NCBI RefSeq assembly: GCF_018531465.1 | Contig: NZ_JAHDTF010000013.1 | Coordinates: 1-64,000 of the forward strand | Direction: 5' to 3' | Origin: Sphaerisporangium fuscum | GTDB taxonomy: Bacteria; Actinomycetota; Actinomycetes; Streptosporangiales; Streptosporangiaceae | DNA: 64,000 nucleotides | Part shown: positions 49,383 to 57,606 of the stretch, piece by piece | Numbering within the stretch: the stretch's first letter is position 1 | Layout of the letters: each line of letters starts with the position of its first letter | Notes under the pieces: generated by a model | The model's input: the letters and a program-made list of their open reading frames with translations, nothing else | Told to the model about the DNA's origin: nothing | Database searches by the model: none | Position numbers and translations under genes: made by a program

Positions 49383-50558
49383 TCAGGCCCAGGGGCGGAA
49401 GACCGCTCGCACGCAGCCGTCCTTCTTGTTCTTGAACATGTCGTAGCCCCTCGGCCCGTCGTCCAGCGACATGGTGTGCGTGGCCAGATGCGCCGCCCTG
49501 AGCTCGCCCTTGTCCATCAGGTCGAGGAGCTTCGGGATGTAGCGGTGGCCGTGCTGCTGGGCCCCCCGGACGGTCAGGCCCTTGTTCATCATGGCGCCGA
49601 GCGGGAACTTGTCGACCAGGCCGGTGAAGACGCCGAGGATGAAGACCGACCCTCCCTTGCGGCAGGCGTAGATCGCCTCGCGGACGGCGATGGGCCGGTC
49701 CTGTTCGAGGCCCATCCGCTGCTTGGCCTTGTCGTACACCTTCTGCGGGCCGGGACTGTCGGCCTCCAGGCCGACGGCCTCGATGCAGACGTCCGGTCCC
49801 CTTCCGCCGGTGCGCTCCTTGAGCTCGGCGACGACGTCGGTCCGGGTGTAGTCGATGGTCTCGGCGCCGACGTGACGCTCGGTCATCGCCATGCGCTCGG
49901 GATAGCGGTCGATCGCGATGACCCGGGCGGCGCCGAGCAGCGTCGACGCCCTGGCGGCCATCTGGCCGACCGCGCCGCACCCCCACACCGCGACGACGTC
50001 TCCGGGCCGCACCCCGCCGAGGTCCGCGCCCATCCAGCCGGTGGGCGCCGAGTCGGAGGCGAACAGGGCGTTCATGTCGTCGACGCCGTGCGGCACGGCG
50101 AAGGCGCCGTAGTCGACGTACGGGACGCGGATGTACTCGGCGTGGCTGCCCCGGTAGCCGCCCATGGCGTGCGAGTAGCCGAAGATGCCGGCGGTGTCGC
50201 CGCCCCAGAGCATGTCGGTGATGCCCGGGGTGGTGTTGCTGTTCTCGCACAGCGACCACATGTCGTGCTCGCAGTGCCAGCAGCGGCCGCAGCCGATGAT
50301 CGAGCACACGACCACCCGGTCGCCCACCTGGTGGCGGCGGACCTCCGAGCCGACCTCGACGATCTCTCCGACGAACTCGTGGCCGATCACGTCGCCCGCG
50401 CGCATCGCCGGGACGTACCCGCCGAGCAGGTGCAGGTCGGAACCGCAGGTGGTGCTCAGGGACACCTTCACGATCGCGTCCTGGGCGTTGATGATCTGAG
50501 GGTCGGGGACCCTCTCCACCGCCAGCTCGTTGACGCCTTCCCAGCACAGTGCCTTCAC
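49383..50558 (-). CDS. Zinc-dependent alcohol dehydrogenase (glutathione-independent formaldehyde dehydrogenase type)
   Basis: 391 residues from the GTG at 50558. Catalytic-zinc ligands are in TTCGSDLH, GHEFVGEIVEVG and the later D/E; the structural-zinc Cys set is CGRCWHCEHDMWSLC. NAD-binding Rossmann motif VWGCGAVGQMAARAS. The insert TTPGITDMLWGGDTAGIFGYSHAMGGYRGSHAEYIRVPY and the QQHGHRYIPKLLDLMDKGEL ending are typical of the long FDH-like MDR branch. It probably oxidises formaldehyde or small alcohols. It overlaps the upstream membrane-protein gene by 4 bp. No DevR box was found before this pair. Confidence 0.9.
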   Translation of the reverse strand: MKALCWEGVNELAVERVPDPQIINAQDAIVKVSLSTTCGSDLHLLGGYVPAMRAGDVIGHEFVGEIVEVGSEVRRHQVGDRVVVCSIIGCGRCWHCEHDMWSLCENSNTTPGITDMLWGGDTAGIFGYSHAMGGYRGSHAEYIRVPYVDYGAFAVPHGVDDMNALFASDSAPTGWMGADLGGVRPGDVVAVWGCGAVGQMAARASTLLGAARVIAIDRYPERMAMTERHVGAETIDYTRTDVVAELKERTGGRGPDVCIEAVGLEADSPGPQKVYDKAKQRMGLEQDRPIAVREAIYACRKGGSVFILGVFTGLVDKFPLGAMMNKGLTVRGAQQHGHRYIPKLLDLMDKGELRAAHLATHTMSLDDGPRGYDMFKNKKDGCVRAVFRPWA

Positions 50559-51025
50559 AGCCGCCCCTCTCCGCCCGCGCGCTGCGCGGTGAGATCCACG
50601 ATCCGTCCGGTGGGGGTGGGTGGCAGCGGCTGCTCCTCGGAGCGCAGCACCTCCCCGGTCTCGATCAGGCACTTGGACTCCCGCAGGGCCCTGCGGACGG
50701 CCTGGCGCGGGTCCTGCCCGCCGAGGCGCGCGAGGACCTCGCCGACGCCGCTCGGCACGGACGCGAGCGGCCTCGCCCCGAGCTCGGTGCCGCGGTCTCC
50801 CGGGGCCTCGCGGACCTGTACCTCGATCGTGTCGCCCAGCCGCGCCAGCGGCTCGGGCAGGCGCCCGTCCGGCACGACCTCCTCCGGCCGGCGGTTGACG
50901 GTGACCATGAGCCACCGGCTCGCCTCGCGCTGGGCTCTCGCCCGGGTGCGGCGCGACGAGAGCCACCGTCTCAGGCCCAGGCCGATGCCTCCCAGCGCGA
51001 TCCCGCACAGAACAGCACGTTTCAT
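50555..51025 (-). CDS. Small membrane-anchored protein coupled to the dehydrogenase
   Basis: 156 residues from the ATG at 51025, with AGGGGGAG upstream. A short hydrophobic N-terminus (KRAVLCGIALGGIGLGLRRWL) is followed by a soluble part: SRWLMVTVNRRPEEVVPDGRLPEPLARLGDTIEVQVREAPGDRGTELGARPL, which has the look of a truncated SRPBCC/polyketide-cyclase-like sheet. Its 4-bp overlap with the dehydrogenase start implies coupled expression. The function is unknown; similar pairs exist in other actinomycetes as far as I recall. Confidence 0.72.
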   Translation of the reverse strand: MKRAVLCGIALGGIGLGLRRWLSSRRTRARAQREASRWLMVTVNRRPEEVVPDGRLPEPLARLGDTIEVQVREAPGDRGTELGARPLASVPSGVGEVLARLGGQDPRQAVRRALRESKCLIETGEVLRSEEQPLPPTPTGRIVDLTAQRAGGEGRL

Positions 51026-52070
51026 TGCCCTCTCCCCCTTGATGGACAACTGCTCGGATCGCTACCCATCACCGCCCAGCGCTACCTCAACCGGACAGCA
51101 CTTGAGGAGGAGTTGACGGGGTCTCACCGCGCCGATGGAGCGGGCGGCGAGCGAAATGACCGGCCGTTCGGAGATCGCCGAGGTCCGCCTCGTTCCGCTC
51201 GACCACGGGGCGAGGGCGTTCGTCCTCCTGCTTATAGGTGAGGAGAAAGGTACGACATACCGCCATAGGGCGCTTACGCAAGGTCACAAAAGGATCGTCC
51301 CGCTTGTCGCGCCACGTCACGGGGCGCCGGCAAAACAGCCGCTCCGGTCATTGTCTTATCGCGGAGCCGGGTAACGGGGTGGATTGGGCGGCGGGCGGGT
51401 GGAGGAATGACCGCCGGCGAGCGGGGGCGCCCGGCCGGGGCACGCGTTTGCCCTGGCCTCCGAAAAGGCGCGGCAATCGGCGTCTCCGTTGGTCATTAGA
51501 TTGCGACGGGCGGTAACGGACCCGGCGAAGACTGAAGATCAGGACCACCGACGATCAGTGATGCCTCTTGATCGGTCGCGAAGATAGTCACCGGCCGGAC
51601 CGCGGCCAGGAGGACACGGCGATTTAACATTGGGCCCGCGGGCCCGCGTGATAGGCGAAGCCGCCGCATCGGCGGGGCGCAAGCCGTTGTGGAGGGGGAT
51701 CACGGCGTCGCGGGCCGGTTATGACGGAAACATCGAAGCCACTGCGGCTCGACGCCGCCCCGTGATTTTCCGGGAAGCCTGCGGCATCGGGCCTGGCGGC
51801 GGACTGACGCACCGGCATCGCGAGGAATAGCGCCCATCGCGACAAATTCGCTGAAGTCAGCACTGAGCCGACCGATGGCGACGCAGCGGCGGCCGGTGCC
51901 GGTTCGGCCGGGAACCCGCAGGTCAGCGTCGACCCGCGGATCGGCGGCCCGCGATGGACGCCGCGCGGGCGGCCGTCGCCAGGAGAGCACGACCGCCTCC
52001 CGTGGGACGTGATCCCCGCGGCGGACGCCGTGCCCGTCCGGTACTAATCGGAGTGCGAGTGGTTAATCAA
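51026..52070. other. About 1 kb without a convincing gene
   Basis: Short open frames on both strands (longest about 96 codons) show no recognisable domains, poor ribosome sites and mutual overlap. Base composition is locally less GC-rich (for example 51225-51300 and 51480-51620). It precedes the dehydrogenase pair on the minus strand and follows lsr2. Lsr2 silences AT-richer DNA, so this could be a silenced or degraded region, but nothing specific can be shown. Confidence 0.5.
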
Positions 52071-52403
52071 TCAGTGGGCCGCTTCGTACTGGGCGACGAT
52101 GTGGGAGGCGATGCGGCCGCGCTCGCTGACGTTCAGCCCGTGCGCCTTGGCCCACGCACGGATCTCGGAGCTTTTGTCGCGGGCGGGACGCTGGGCGGCG
52201 CCGCGCTTGCGGCCCCGGGCGGGCGCGCTCTCGGCACGGCGGGCGCTGGAGACGAAAGGCGAAAGAGCCTCGCGGAGATTCCTGGCGTTTTTGTCGTTCA
52301 GATCGATCTCGTAGCTGGTGCCGTCAATCGCGAAGAACACCGTCTCTTTTGCCTCGCCACCTTCCAGGTCGTCGATGAGAAGGGTCTGGATCTGTGTCGC
52401 CAT
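52071..52403 (-). CDS. lsr2: Lsr2-type nucleoid-associated protein / xenogeneic silencer
   Basis: 110 residues from the ATG at 52403 with AGGAG nearby. The N-terminal dimerisation domain (MATQIQTLLIDDLEGGEAKETVFFAIDGTSYEIDLNDKNARNLREAL) and C-terminal DNA-binding domain (SSEIRAWAKAHGLNVSERGRIASHIVAQYEAAH) with the minor-groove RGR motif are both intact, joined by a basic linker. It binds AT-rich DNA and represses horizontally acquired or developmental genes; actinomycetes often carry two copies. Confidence 0.97.
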   Translation of the reverse strand: MATQIQTLLIDDLEGGEAKETVFFAIDGTSYEIDLNDKNARNLREALSPFVSSARRAESAPARGRKRGAAQRPARDKSSEIRAWAKAHGLNVSERGRIASHIVAQYEAAH

Positions 52404-52754
52404 CTCCCACTCCTTTCACGGGGCTTAGTTTGGCACCTCAAGAATATACCCGGTTTCGGTGGCTTCCCACGCGGGGAACAGTGCGATGCATTGACCGTCT
52501 CTTGACGTAAGTTAGCCGTTTCCGGCGAACCCGGCGTTTAGCGGGTCGCCTGGCCATGCCCAGTGCCCCCGGCGGCTGGGACGAAACCGGTGTTCTGTCT
52601 CACATACCGGTCCCGTCCGGCATACTGCCGACTCCCGTTATTTCGCTAGGTGCCGGGCTTCTTCGCTTAGAACCCGGCGCGGCGCGGCGAAACGGACCGT
52701 ACGCGGGTGGACCGCCTCCGGCGGCCCGCTCAGTGCCCCCACTAGATTGTTGGC
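52404..52754. other. Divergent intergenic region lsr2 / NAD kinase
   Basis: 351 bp holding the promoters of lsr2 (minus) and the NAD kinase gene (plus). The lsr2 side (52430-52520) is AT-richer than average. No palindrome or RNA motif stood out. Confidence 0.4.
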
Positions 52755-53612
52755 ATGGTCAAGACCGTTGGGCTGGTGCTGCACCCGAAACGCGACTCGA
52801 AAGAGGCCATCGACACGATCGTCGAGTGGGCCCGCGCCCGTGACGTGACGGTGCTCGGGCTGCGCGACGAGGTGGGGCGCATCGACTGCAGCGCGGTGGC
52901 GGTCGACCCCGCCGATCTGGTCGACCGCGCCGACCTGCTGGTGAGCCTCGGCGGCGACGGCACGATGCTGCGCACCATGCGCCTCGGAGCCGCCCGCTCG
53001 ACGCCCGTGCTGGGAGTGAACCTCGGCAAGCTGGGGTTCCTCGCCGAGATCGACGTCAGCGAGCTTCCCCCGGCCCTGTCCGCCATCGACAACCACCACT
53101 TCACCGTCGAGCCGCGCATGGCGGTGAAGGCCAAGCTGCCGGACGGCGAGACGGTCACCGCCTTCAACGACATCGCCCTGGCGCGCATCCCGGGCGACCG
53201 GCTCTCGGCCGTGTCGATCTCGGTCGAGGGCCACCCCTTCGTCCGCTACGCCTCCGACGCGGTGATCGTGGCCACCTCCACCGGCTCGACCGCCTACAAC
53301 TTCTCGGCCGGGGGCCCGATCGTCTCGCCGCTGGTCGAGGGGTTCATCGTCGTCCCAGCGGCGGCGCATTCGTCGTTCAACCGGGCTCTGGTGCTCTCGG
53401 CCGACGAGCAGGTGTCGCTGGAGCTGCTCCCGACGAGCGGGCAGCTGGCGATCGAGGTCGACGGCTCGGTGGCCGGGCGTCTCTCGCCGGGCGACCACAT
53501 CGCGGTGAGCGCGGTGCGGGCCGCCGGCCGGGTGGTGCGGCTCGGCGGCACGACGTTCTACGAGCGGGCCCGGCGCAAGCTGCGCGTCAGCGGCAGCGCC
53601 GAGGTCGACTGA
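52755..53612 (+). CDS. nadK: NAD(+) kinase
   Basis: 285 residues. Phosphorylates NAD to NADP. The diacylglycerol-kinase-like fold is marked by LVSLGGDGTMLRTMR (GGDGT motif), VLGVNLGKLGFLAE, AFNDIALAR, the substrate loop YASDAVIVATSTGSTAYNFSAGGPIVSP, and VEVDGSVAGRL-like strands (IEVDGSVAGRLSPGD). Length is normal. It has no coupled neighbours: in many actinobacteria nadK sits with recN and tlyA, which are not visible here, so this may be a second or relocated copy. Confidence 0.92.
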   Translation: MVKTVGLVLHPKRDSKEAIDTIVEWARARDVTVLGLRDEVGRIDCSAVAVDPADLVDRADLLVSLGGDGTMLRTMRLGAARSTPVLGVNLGKLGFLAEIDVSELPPALSAIDNHHFTVEPRMAVKAKLPDGETVTAFNDIALARIPGDRLSAVSISVEGHPFVRYASDAVIVATSTGSTAYNFSAGGPIVSPLVEGFIVVPAAAHSSFNRALVLSADEQVSLELLPTSGQLAIEVDGSVAGRLSPGDHIAVSAVRAAGRVVRLGGTTFYERARRKLRVSGSAEVD

Positions 53613-53627
53613 GGTCCCGCCCGCCGG

Positions 53628-54596
53628 TCAGCGCAGCAGGGCGCGGCGCAGCGCCGCGAGCCGGTCGGCGTTCGCGCGCCGGCTGACCTGGGCGTCCGGT
53701 ACGACGACGTCGAAGCCGTGGAAGGCCCCCGGGTACAGGTGGAACTCGGTGGAGACGCCGGACCGGACGAGCCTGCGGGCGTAGTCGGCGCACTCGTCGC
53801 GGAAGACCTCCAGCTCGCCGACCTCCAGGTAGGCGGGCGGGAGGCCGGACAGGTCGGCCGCCCGGGCGGGCGCGGCGTACGGCGGGACGCCGTCGGTGCC
53901 CGCCGCCTCCCCGAGCAGGGCCTTCCAGGCGAAGAGGTTGGCCGCGCGGTTCCAGGTGACGGCGTCGGTGAACTCCCTGCTGGAGGGGGTGTCGTTGCGG
54001 TCGTCGAGCATGGGGCAGACCAGCAGCTGGAAGGCGACGTCCGGGGCTCCCCGGTCGCGGGCCAGCAGGGCTATGGCGGCGGCCAGCCCTCCCCCGGCGC
54101 TCGCGCCGCCCACCGCCATGCGGCCCGGGTCGATCCCGAACTCGCCGGCGTTCTTGGCGGTCCACACCAGGCCGGCGTAGCAGTCCTCCACGGGCGCGGG
54201 GTGCGGGTGCTCGGGCGCCAGCCGGTAGTCCACCGAGACCGCGACGCACCCCAGCTCCTCGACGTAGCCGCCCAGCCGCGCGTCGTCCATCTCGACGGTG
54301 CCGACCACCATGCCTCCGGGGTGCATCCAGTACAGGCAGGGCAGCGGGCCGCTCCGCCCGGCCGGCCGGTGGACGCGGAGCCTGACGTCGGGGGCGCCGT
54401 CCGGGCCGGGGACGAGGTGGTCCTCGACCACCACTCCGGGACGGTGGACGGGCGGCATGGCGGCGAAGCCGGCCGCCATCCGGCGGCGCAGGCCGGGCAG
54501 GTCGTCCGGTGACAGGCGGGCGAAGTCGACGGGCGGCAGGAAGGCCTTCTCCAGTCCGGCGGCCAGTTCCGGGTCGAGGTCACGGTGGAAGGGCAA
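53628..54596 (-). CDS. HSL-family alpha/beta hydrolase (esterase)
   Basis: About 322 residues from the TTG at 54596, with GAGAGGTGA upstream; in-frame ATGs further up give an unconvincing His/Pro/Arg-rich leader. Hormone-sensitive-lipase features: the oxyanion motif reads HPGGMVVG (HGGG in most members), nucleophile elbow GGASAGGGLAAA (Ser in GASAG, where GDSAG is commoner), acid in LEVGELEVFRDE, and His in GAFHGFD. Probably a cytoplasmic carboxylesterase on small esters. It is convergent with nadK (15-bp gap). Confidence 0.87.
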   Translation of the reverse strand: MPFHRDLDPELAAGLEKAFLPPVDFARLSPDDLPGLRRRMAAGFAAMPPVHRPGVVVEDHLVPGPDGAPDVRLRVHRPAGRSGPLPCLYWMHPGGMVVGTVEMDDARLGGYVEELGCVAVSVDYRLAPEHPHPAPVEDCYAGLVWTAKNAGEFGIDPGRMAVGGASAGGGLAAAIALLARDRGAPDVAFQLLVCPMLDDRNDTPSSREFTDAVTWNRAANLFAWKALLGEAAGTDGVPPYAAPARAADLSGLPPAYLEVGELEVFRDECADYARRLVRSGVSTEFHLYPGAFHGFDVVVPDAQVSRRANADRLAALRRALLR

Positions 54597-54707
54597 CGGT
54601 CGTTCACCTCTCGGACGATGTCGCGGCGGGCACGCCGGGGGGTGGCACATGGAGATCATGCGCCGGTCGCACCCGCCCGGCCACCGCGACATCGCGGTGA
54701 TGACCTG

Positions 54708-55391
54708 TTATTTCCCTCTCGATCGCCCTCGCCGGAGAAGCCTCGCGGCATCGGCCCCGGAGTGCCGGTCGGACCAGGTGAGCCATCCGGCTCCCGCCAC
54801 GGTGACCGCGCCGACCGCCACGAGCAGTCCGGGACGGCGCCTCGCCTCGGCCGACACCCGGCCGGCGACGCCCTTGAGCATCCCGGGGGCCCCTTCACGC
54901 GCCGAGACCGCGGAATGGGCGGCGGCTCCGCGCAACCGCTCGGCGACCTCGGCCGCCTTCTCCTTGGCGGCCGCCTTGGTCTCCACCATCTTCTGCTGGG
55001 CGCGGGCCTTCACGTCGACCTTCTGCGCCAGCGCCTCGACCGTGCGGCCCAGCTCCTCACGGGTGCGGACGATCTCGTCGCGCAGAAGCTCCTCCTCCGA
55101 CGGCCTGTGCCTGCGCGAAGGCGGGGCCTCGGCGCCGCCGTGGGCGGCGGAGACCTGCGGCGGGTGCCCGGCCGCGGCGCGGGCGGGGGTCTCCGACAAC
55201 CCGGCGAGCGGGTCGCCCCTCCCGTGGCTGACGACGGGCTTGACGTACGGCTTCGGCGGCGCGTGGACCTGGGGGACGTTCAGCGAGGGACCGGCGGACT
55301 CCGGTGTGGCCGTGCCGGGCTCCTGCCGGCGCAGGCCCACCTCTCCGGCGGTGGGATGGTACGGGGCGCCAACGGGATCGGTTTCGCTCAT
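54708..55391 (-). CDS. DUF3618 membrane-associated protein
   Basis: 227 residues from the ATG at 55391 with AAGGAGAG upstream. A ~100-residue Pro/Gly/Ala-rich, probably disordered N-terminus leads to the DUF3618 core (EELLRDEIVRTREELGRTVEALAQKVDVKARAQQKMVETKAAAKEKAAEV), a long amphipathic helix, and a C-terminal transmembrane helix (GLLVAVGAVTVAGAGWLTW). It is the usual partner of holin-like DUF1469 proteins and overlaps that gene by 4 bp. Role in the envelope is unknown. Confidence 0.85.
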   Translation of the reverse strand: MSETDPVGAPYHPTAGEVGLRRQEPGTATPESAGPSLNVPQVHAPPKPYVKPVVSHGRGDPLAGLSETPARAAAGHPPQVSAAHGGAEAPPSRRHRPSEEELLRDEIVRTREELGRTVEALAQKVDVKARAQQKMVETKAAAKEKAAEVAERLRGAAAHSAVSAREGAPGMLKGVAGRVSAEARRRPGLLVAVGAVTVAGAGWLTWSDRHSGADAARLLRRGRSRGK

Positions 55392-55807
55392 CGGTGCGCA
55401 CTCTCCTTGAGAACGTCGACGTCTGCCTTGAGGTTGCGGATGGCCTCCTGGGGAAGCGGCGGGGTGGCCCTCGCCACCTGGCCCTTGCCGACCAGGGCGA
55501 GCACGGCGGCGACGATCAGGAGCGCCACGCCCACGATCACGGCCGAGATCCACGCCGGGACGGCGTAGGCGATCAGCATGATCAGTGCGGCGACCAGCGC
55601 ACCGCCGCCGTAGAGGGCGACCACCCCGGCGCCGCCGAACAGCCCGGCCCCGAGACCGGCTCGCTTCCCCTTGCGGGTGAGCTCGATCGTGGCGAGCCGG
55701 ATCTCGTCGCGGACGAGCCGGGAGACGTCCTCCGACAGATGCTTGACCAGTTCGGCGGTCGAGAGGGAGGCGTAGGGGTTGGTCCGGGGTTCCTTGAGGT
55801 CGGTCAT
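55388..55807 (-). CDS. Actinobacterial holin-X-like (phage holin superfamily III) membrane protein
   Basis: 139 residues from the ATG at 55807. Cytoplasmic helix LSTAELVKHLSEDVSRLVRDEIRLATIELTRKGKRAG, then two hydrophobic helices (AGLFGGAGVVALYGGGALVAALIMLIAYAVP and AVIVGVALLIVAAVLALVG), then a charged tail (PLPQEAIRNLKADVDVLK). Despite the family name these are chromosomal envelope proteins, not evidence of a prophage. Translationally coupled to the DUF3618 gene. Confidence 0.88.
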   Translation of the reverse strand: MTDLKEPRTNPYASLSTAELVKHLSEDVSRLVRDEIRLATIELTRKGKRAGLGAGLFGGAGVVALYGGGALVAALIMLIAYAVPAWISAVIVGVALLIVAAVLALVGKGQVARATPPLPQEAIRNLKADVDVLKESAHR

Positions 55808-55853
55808 GGCGTTTCCCCTTTCTTTCACCGGCGCCGGGAGCGGGCGGGACGGG

Positions 55854-56858
55854 TCAGGTGCGGCGGAGCAGGGCGATCACGGCCTGTTCCACGGCGCCGT
55901 GCGTGGCCATCTGCCCGAATTCGGCGTCGGCGCCGAGCAGGGTGAGGGACTTCTCGATCGTGCGCCCCCTGTCGTACGCCTCCACCACGCGCGGGTCGAC
56001 GTAGGAGGCGCGGGCGACGGCCGGGGTGTTGCCCAGGTACTCCGAGACCTCTTTCATGACACGGCTGACGGCTCGTTTCCGGCCGGTGCGGTGGCGGGCG
56101 CGGGCCGAGACCGCGAGCCCCACGGCGGCCAGCACCGTCGCGTGCCAGGTGCGGAAGTCCTTGGCCGAGACCTCGAATTCGAGGGTCTCGCGCAGGTAGC
56201 CGTTGATGTCGGCGCTGCGGACGTCCACCCAGTGGTCGCCTTCCTGGTAGCGGAGCAGATCCCCCTCCTCGCCGGAGCGGTGCAGGGCGGTGATCACCTT
56301 GCAGACGTCCGAGTCGACCATCTCCACCTCCCGCATCTTGCCGCCCTTGGCGGGGTAGACGCACCTCACCTGGCCCTTCTCGCAGACCACGTGCTCCATG
56401 CGCAGGGTGGCGAGCCCGAACGAGTCGTACTCCTCGCCGCCGACGCGGAAGAAGCCGATGTCGAGCATGCGCGCGGCGGCGGCGAGCACCCGCTCACGCT
56501 TCAGGGTGCGCCCGGAGAGGTCCTTGCCGACGCGCTCACGGAAGACGGGGAGGCGCCGTGCCATCTCGCACACGCGGTCGAACTTCGCGCGGTCCTGCTC
56601 CTCTCTCCAGACGTCGTGGTAGCGGTACTGTCTCCGCCCCGCGGAGTCGGTGCCGACCGCCTGGATGTGACCGTCGGCGGTGCGGCAGATCCACACGTCC
56701 CGCCAGGCGGGAGGTATACGCAGGGCCGTGATGCGGCGGAGGACCCGGGAGTTCCTCACCGGACGGCCGTCCGGCCAGTGGTAGCTGAAGCCGCGTCCCC
56801 GGCGCCGGCGTCGGATGCCCGGTTCGGCGGGGTTGCTCTCTCGCAGTTCCACCGTCAC
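55854..56858 (-). CDS. DNA topoisomerase IB (poxvirus-like)
   Basis: 334 residues from a GTG at 56858. The N-terminal segment GRGFSYHWPDGRPVRN...RITALRIPPAWRDVWICRTADGHIQAVGTDSAGRRQYRYHDVW is the bacterial TopIB signature. The catalytic domain has the KGGKMREVEM and KDFRTWHATVLAA blocks and the nucleophile Tyr286 in RASYVDPRVVEAY. It relaxes supercoils by a 3'-phosphotyrosine intermediate. It precedes the holin-like/DUF3618 pair by 46 bp and may be co-transcribed. Confidence 0.93.
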   Translation of the reverse strand: MTVELRESNPAEPGIRRRRRGRGFSYHWPDGRPVRNSRVLRRITALRIPPAWRDVWICRTADGHIQAVGTDSAGRRQYRYHDVWREEQDRAKFDRVCEMARRLPVFRERVGKDLSGRTLKRERVLAAAARMLDIGFFRVGGEEYDSFGLATLRMEHVVCEKGQVRCVYPAKGGKMREVEMVDSDVCKVITALHRSGEEGDLLRYQEGDHWVDVRSADINGYLRETLEFEVSAKDFRTWHATVLAAVGLAVSARARHRTGRKRAVSRVMKEVSEYLGNTPAVARASYVDPRVVEAYDRGRTIEKSLTLLGADAEFGQMATHGAVEQAVIALLRRT

Positions 56859-56979
56859 GCCGATCCCATACCCATGCTGAGAACGGCAAACAGACCATTA
56901 AACGGACTTTTAGTGCGATAGCCGACTTCACGCCACGGGTGTGGCGGGCGCCCCGCCACACCCGGAGGGCGCACTCCGA

Positions 56980-57459
56980 CTACCTCCCGGGTCCGGGCAT
57001 GTGTCCCGGCATGTGTCCGGGCATCTGTCCGCCGTGCATCGGGCCGGGCATGCTGCGGTTGCCCACGGCCATGGCGCCGAGGCCGAGCAGCAGGATCACG
57101 ATCCCGGTGATGACGTTGTTCCAGATCGAACCGGTGGTGTGGGACCGTATGACCCACGGCGAGATGATGGTCCACACGCCGAGGATCGGCGCGATCCAGG
57201 TCAGCCCGTACGTGCGGCCGTACGCCGAGGCGAATCCCAGCGCCAGGGCCGCCAGTGCCAGACCTGTGACCAGGTTGCTCACCGAGAGGCGCGACAGGCC
57301 GTTGAACCCCACCACCCAGGGCGATATCGCGAGGTAGAGCCCTGCGAGAAGCGTCAGCCCATCGATCACCTGCGCGACCATGCTGGAGCCCGCCCGCTCG
57401 TACTTGGCGCGCATCTCGACGATGTCGGGATGCGCCTCCAGGCCGGTCGGTCTAGTCAT
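56980..57459 (-). CDS. SPW-repeat membrane protein
   Basis: 159 residues from the ATG at 57459. Two SPW repeats (LYLAISPWVVGFNG and WTIISPWVIRSH) within four hydrophobic helices (LLAGLYLAISPW, LVTGLALAALALGFA, WIAPILGVWTIIS, VITGIVILLLGLGAMAVG). The cytoplasmic or outer C-terminus contains Met/His/Gly/Pro repeats (MPGHMPGHMPG), a possible metal-binding tail. SPW proteins are common in actinobacteria and have no firm function. Confidence 0.85.
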   Translation of the reverse strand: MTRPTGLEAHPDIVEMRAKYERAGSSMVAQVIDGLTLLAGLYLAISPWVVGFNGLSRLSVSNLVTGLALAALALGFASAYGRTYGLTWIAPILGVWTIISPWVIRSHTTGSIWNNVITGIVILLLGLGAMAVGNRSMPGPMHGGQMPGHMPGHMPGPGR

Positions 57460-57553
57460 GACCTCACCGCCTTCCGACTTCCTTCGCGGAACCGATGTCC
57501 ATTTCGGCCATACCCCTAAGGCGAGCCAGGTCACGGTGAACAGAGCAAAGTTT

Positions 57554-57568
57554 CTCCCTATTAGGGAG
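57554..57568. promoter_or_regulatory. 15-bp palindrome upstream of the SPW gene
   Basis: CTCCCTA-T-TAGGGAG, in an AT-richer stretch 95 bp before the SPW start and 39 bp after the siderophore-interacting protein stop. It could be an operator or a short terminator; no run of T follows on either strand. Confidence 0.4.
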
Positions 57569-57606
57569 GCTAAGCCACTAAATGTCGGATTTCTATGGTC
57601 CGTGGT

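Noticed and set aside
55388-55807. Holin-like protein as a sign of prophage
   Set aside because: The family is a chromosomal actinobacterial envelope protein paired with DUF3618; no other phage genes are present.
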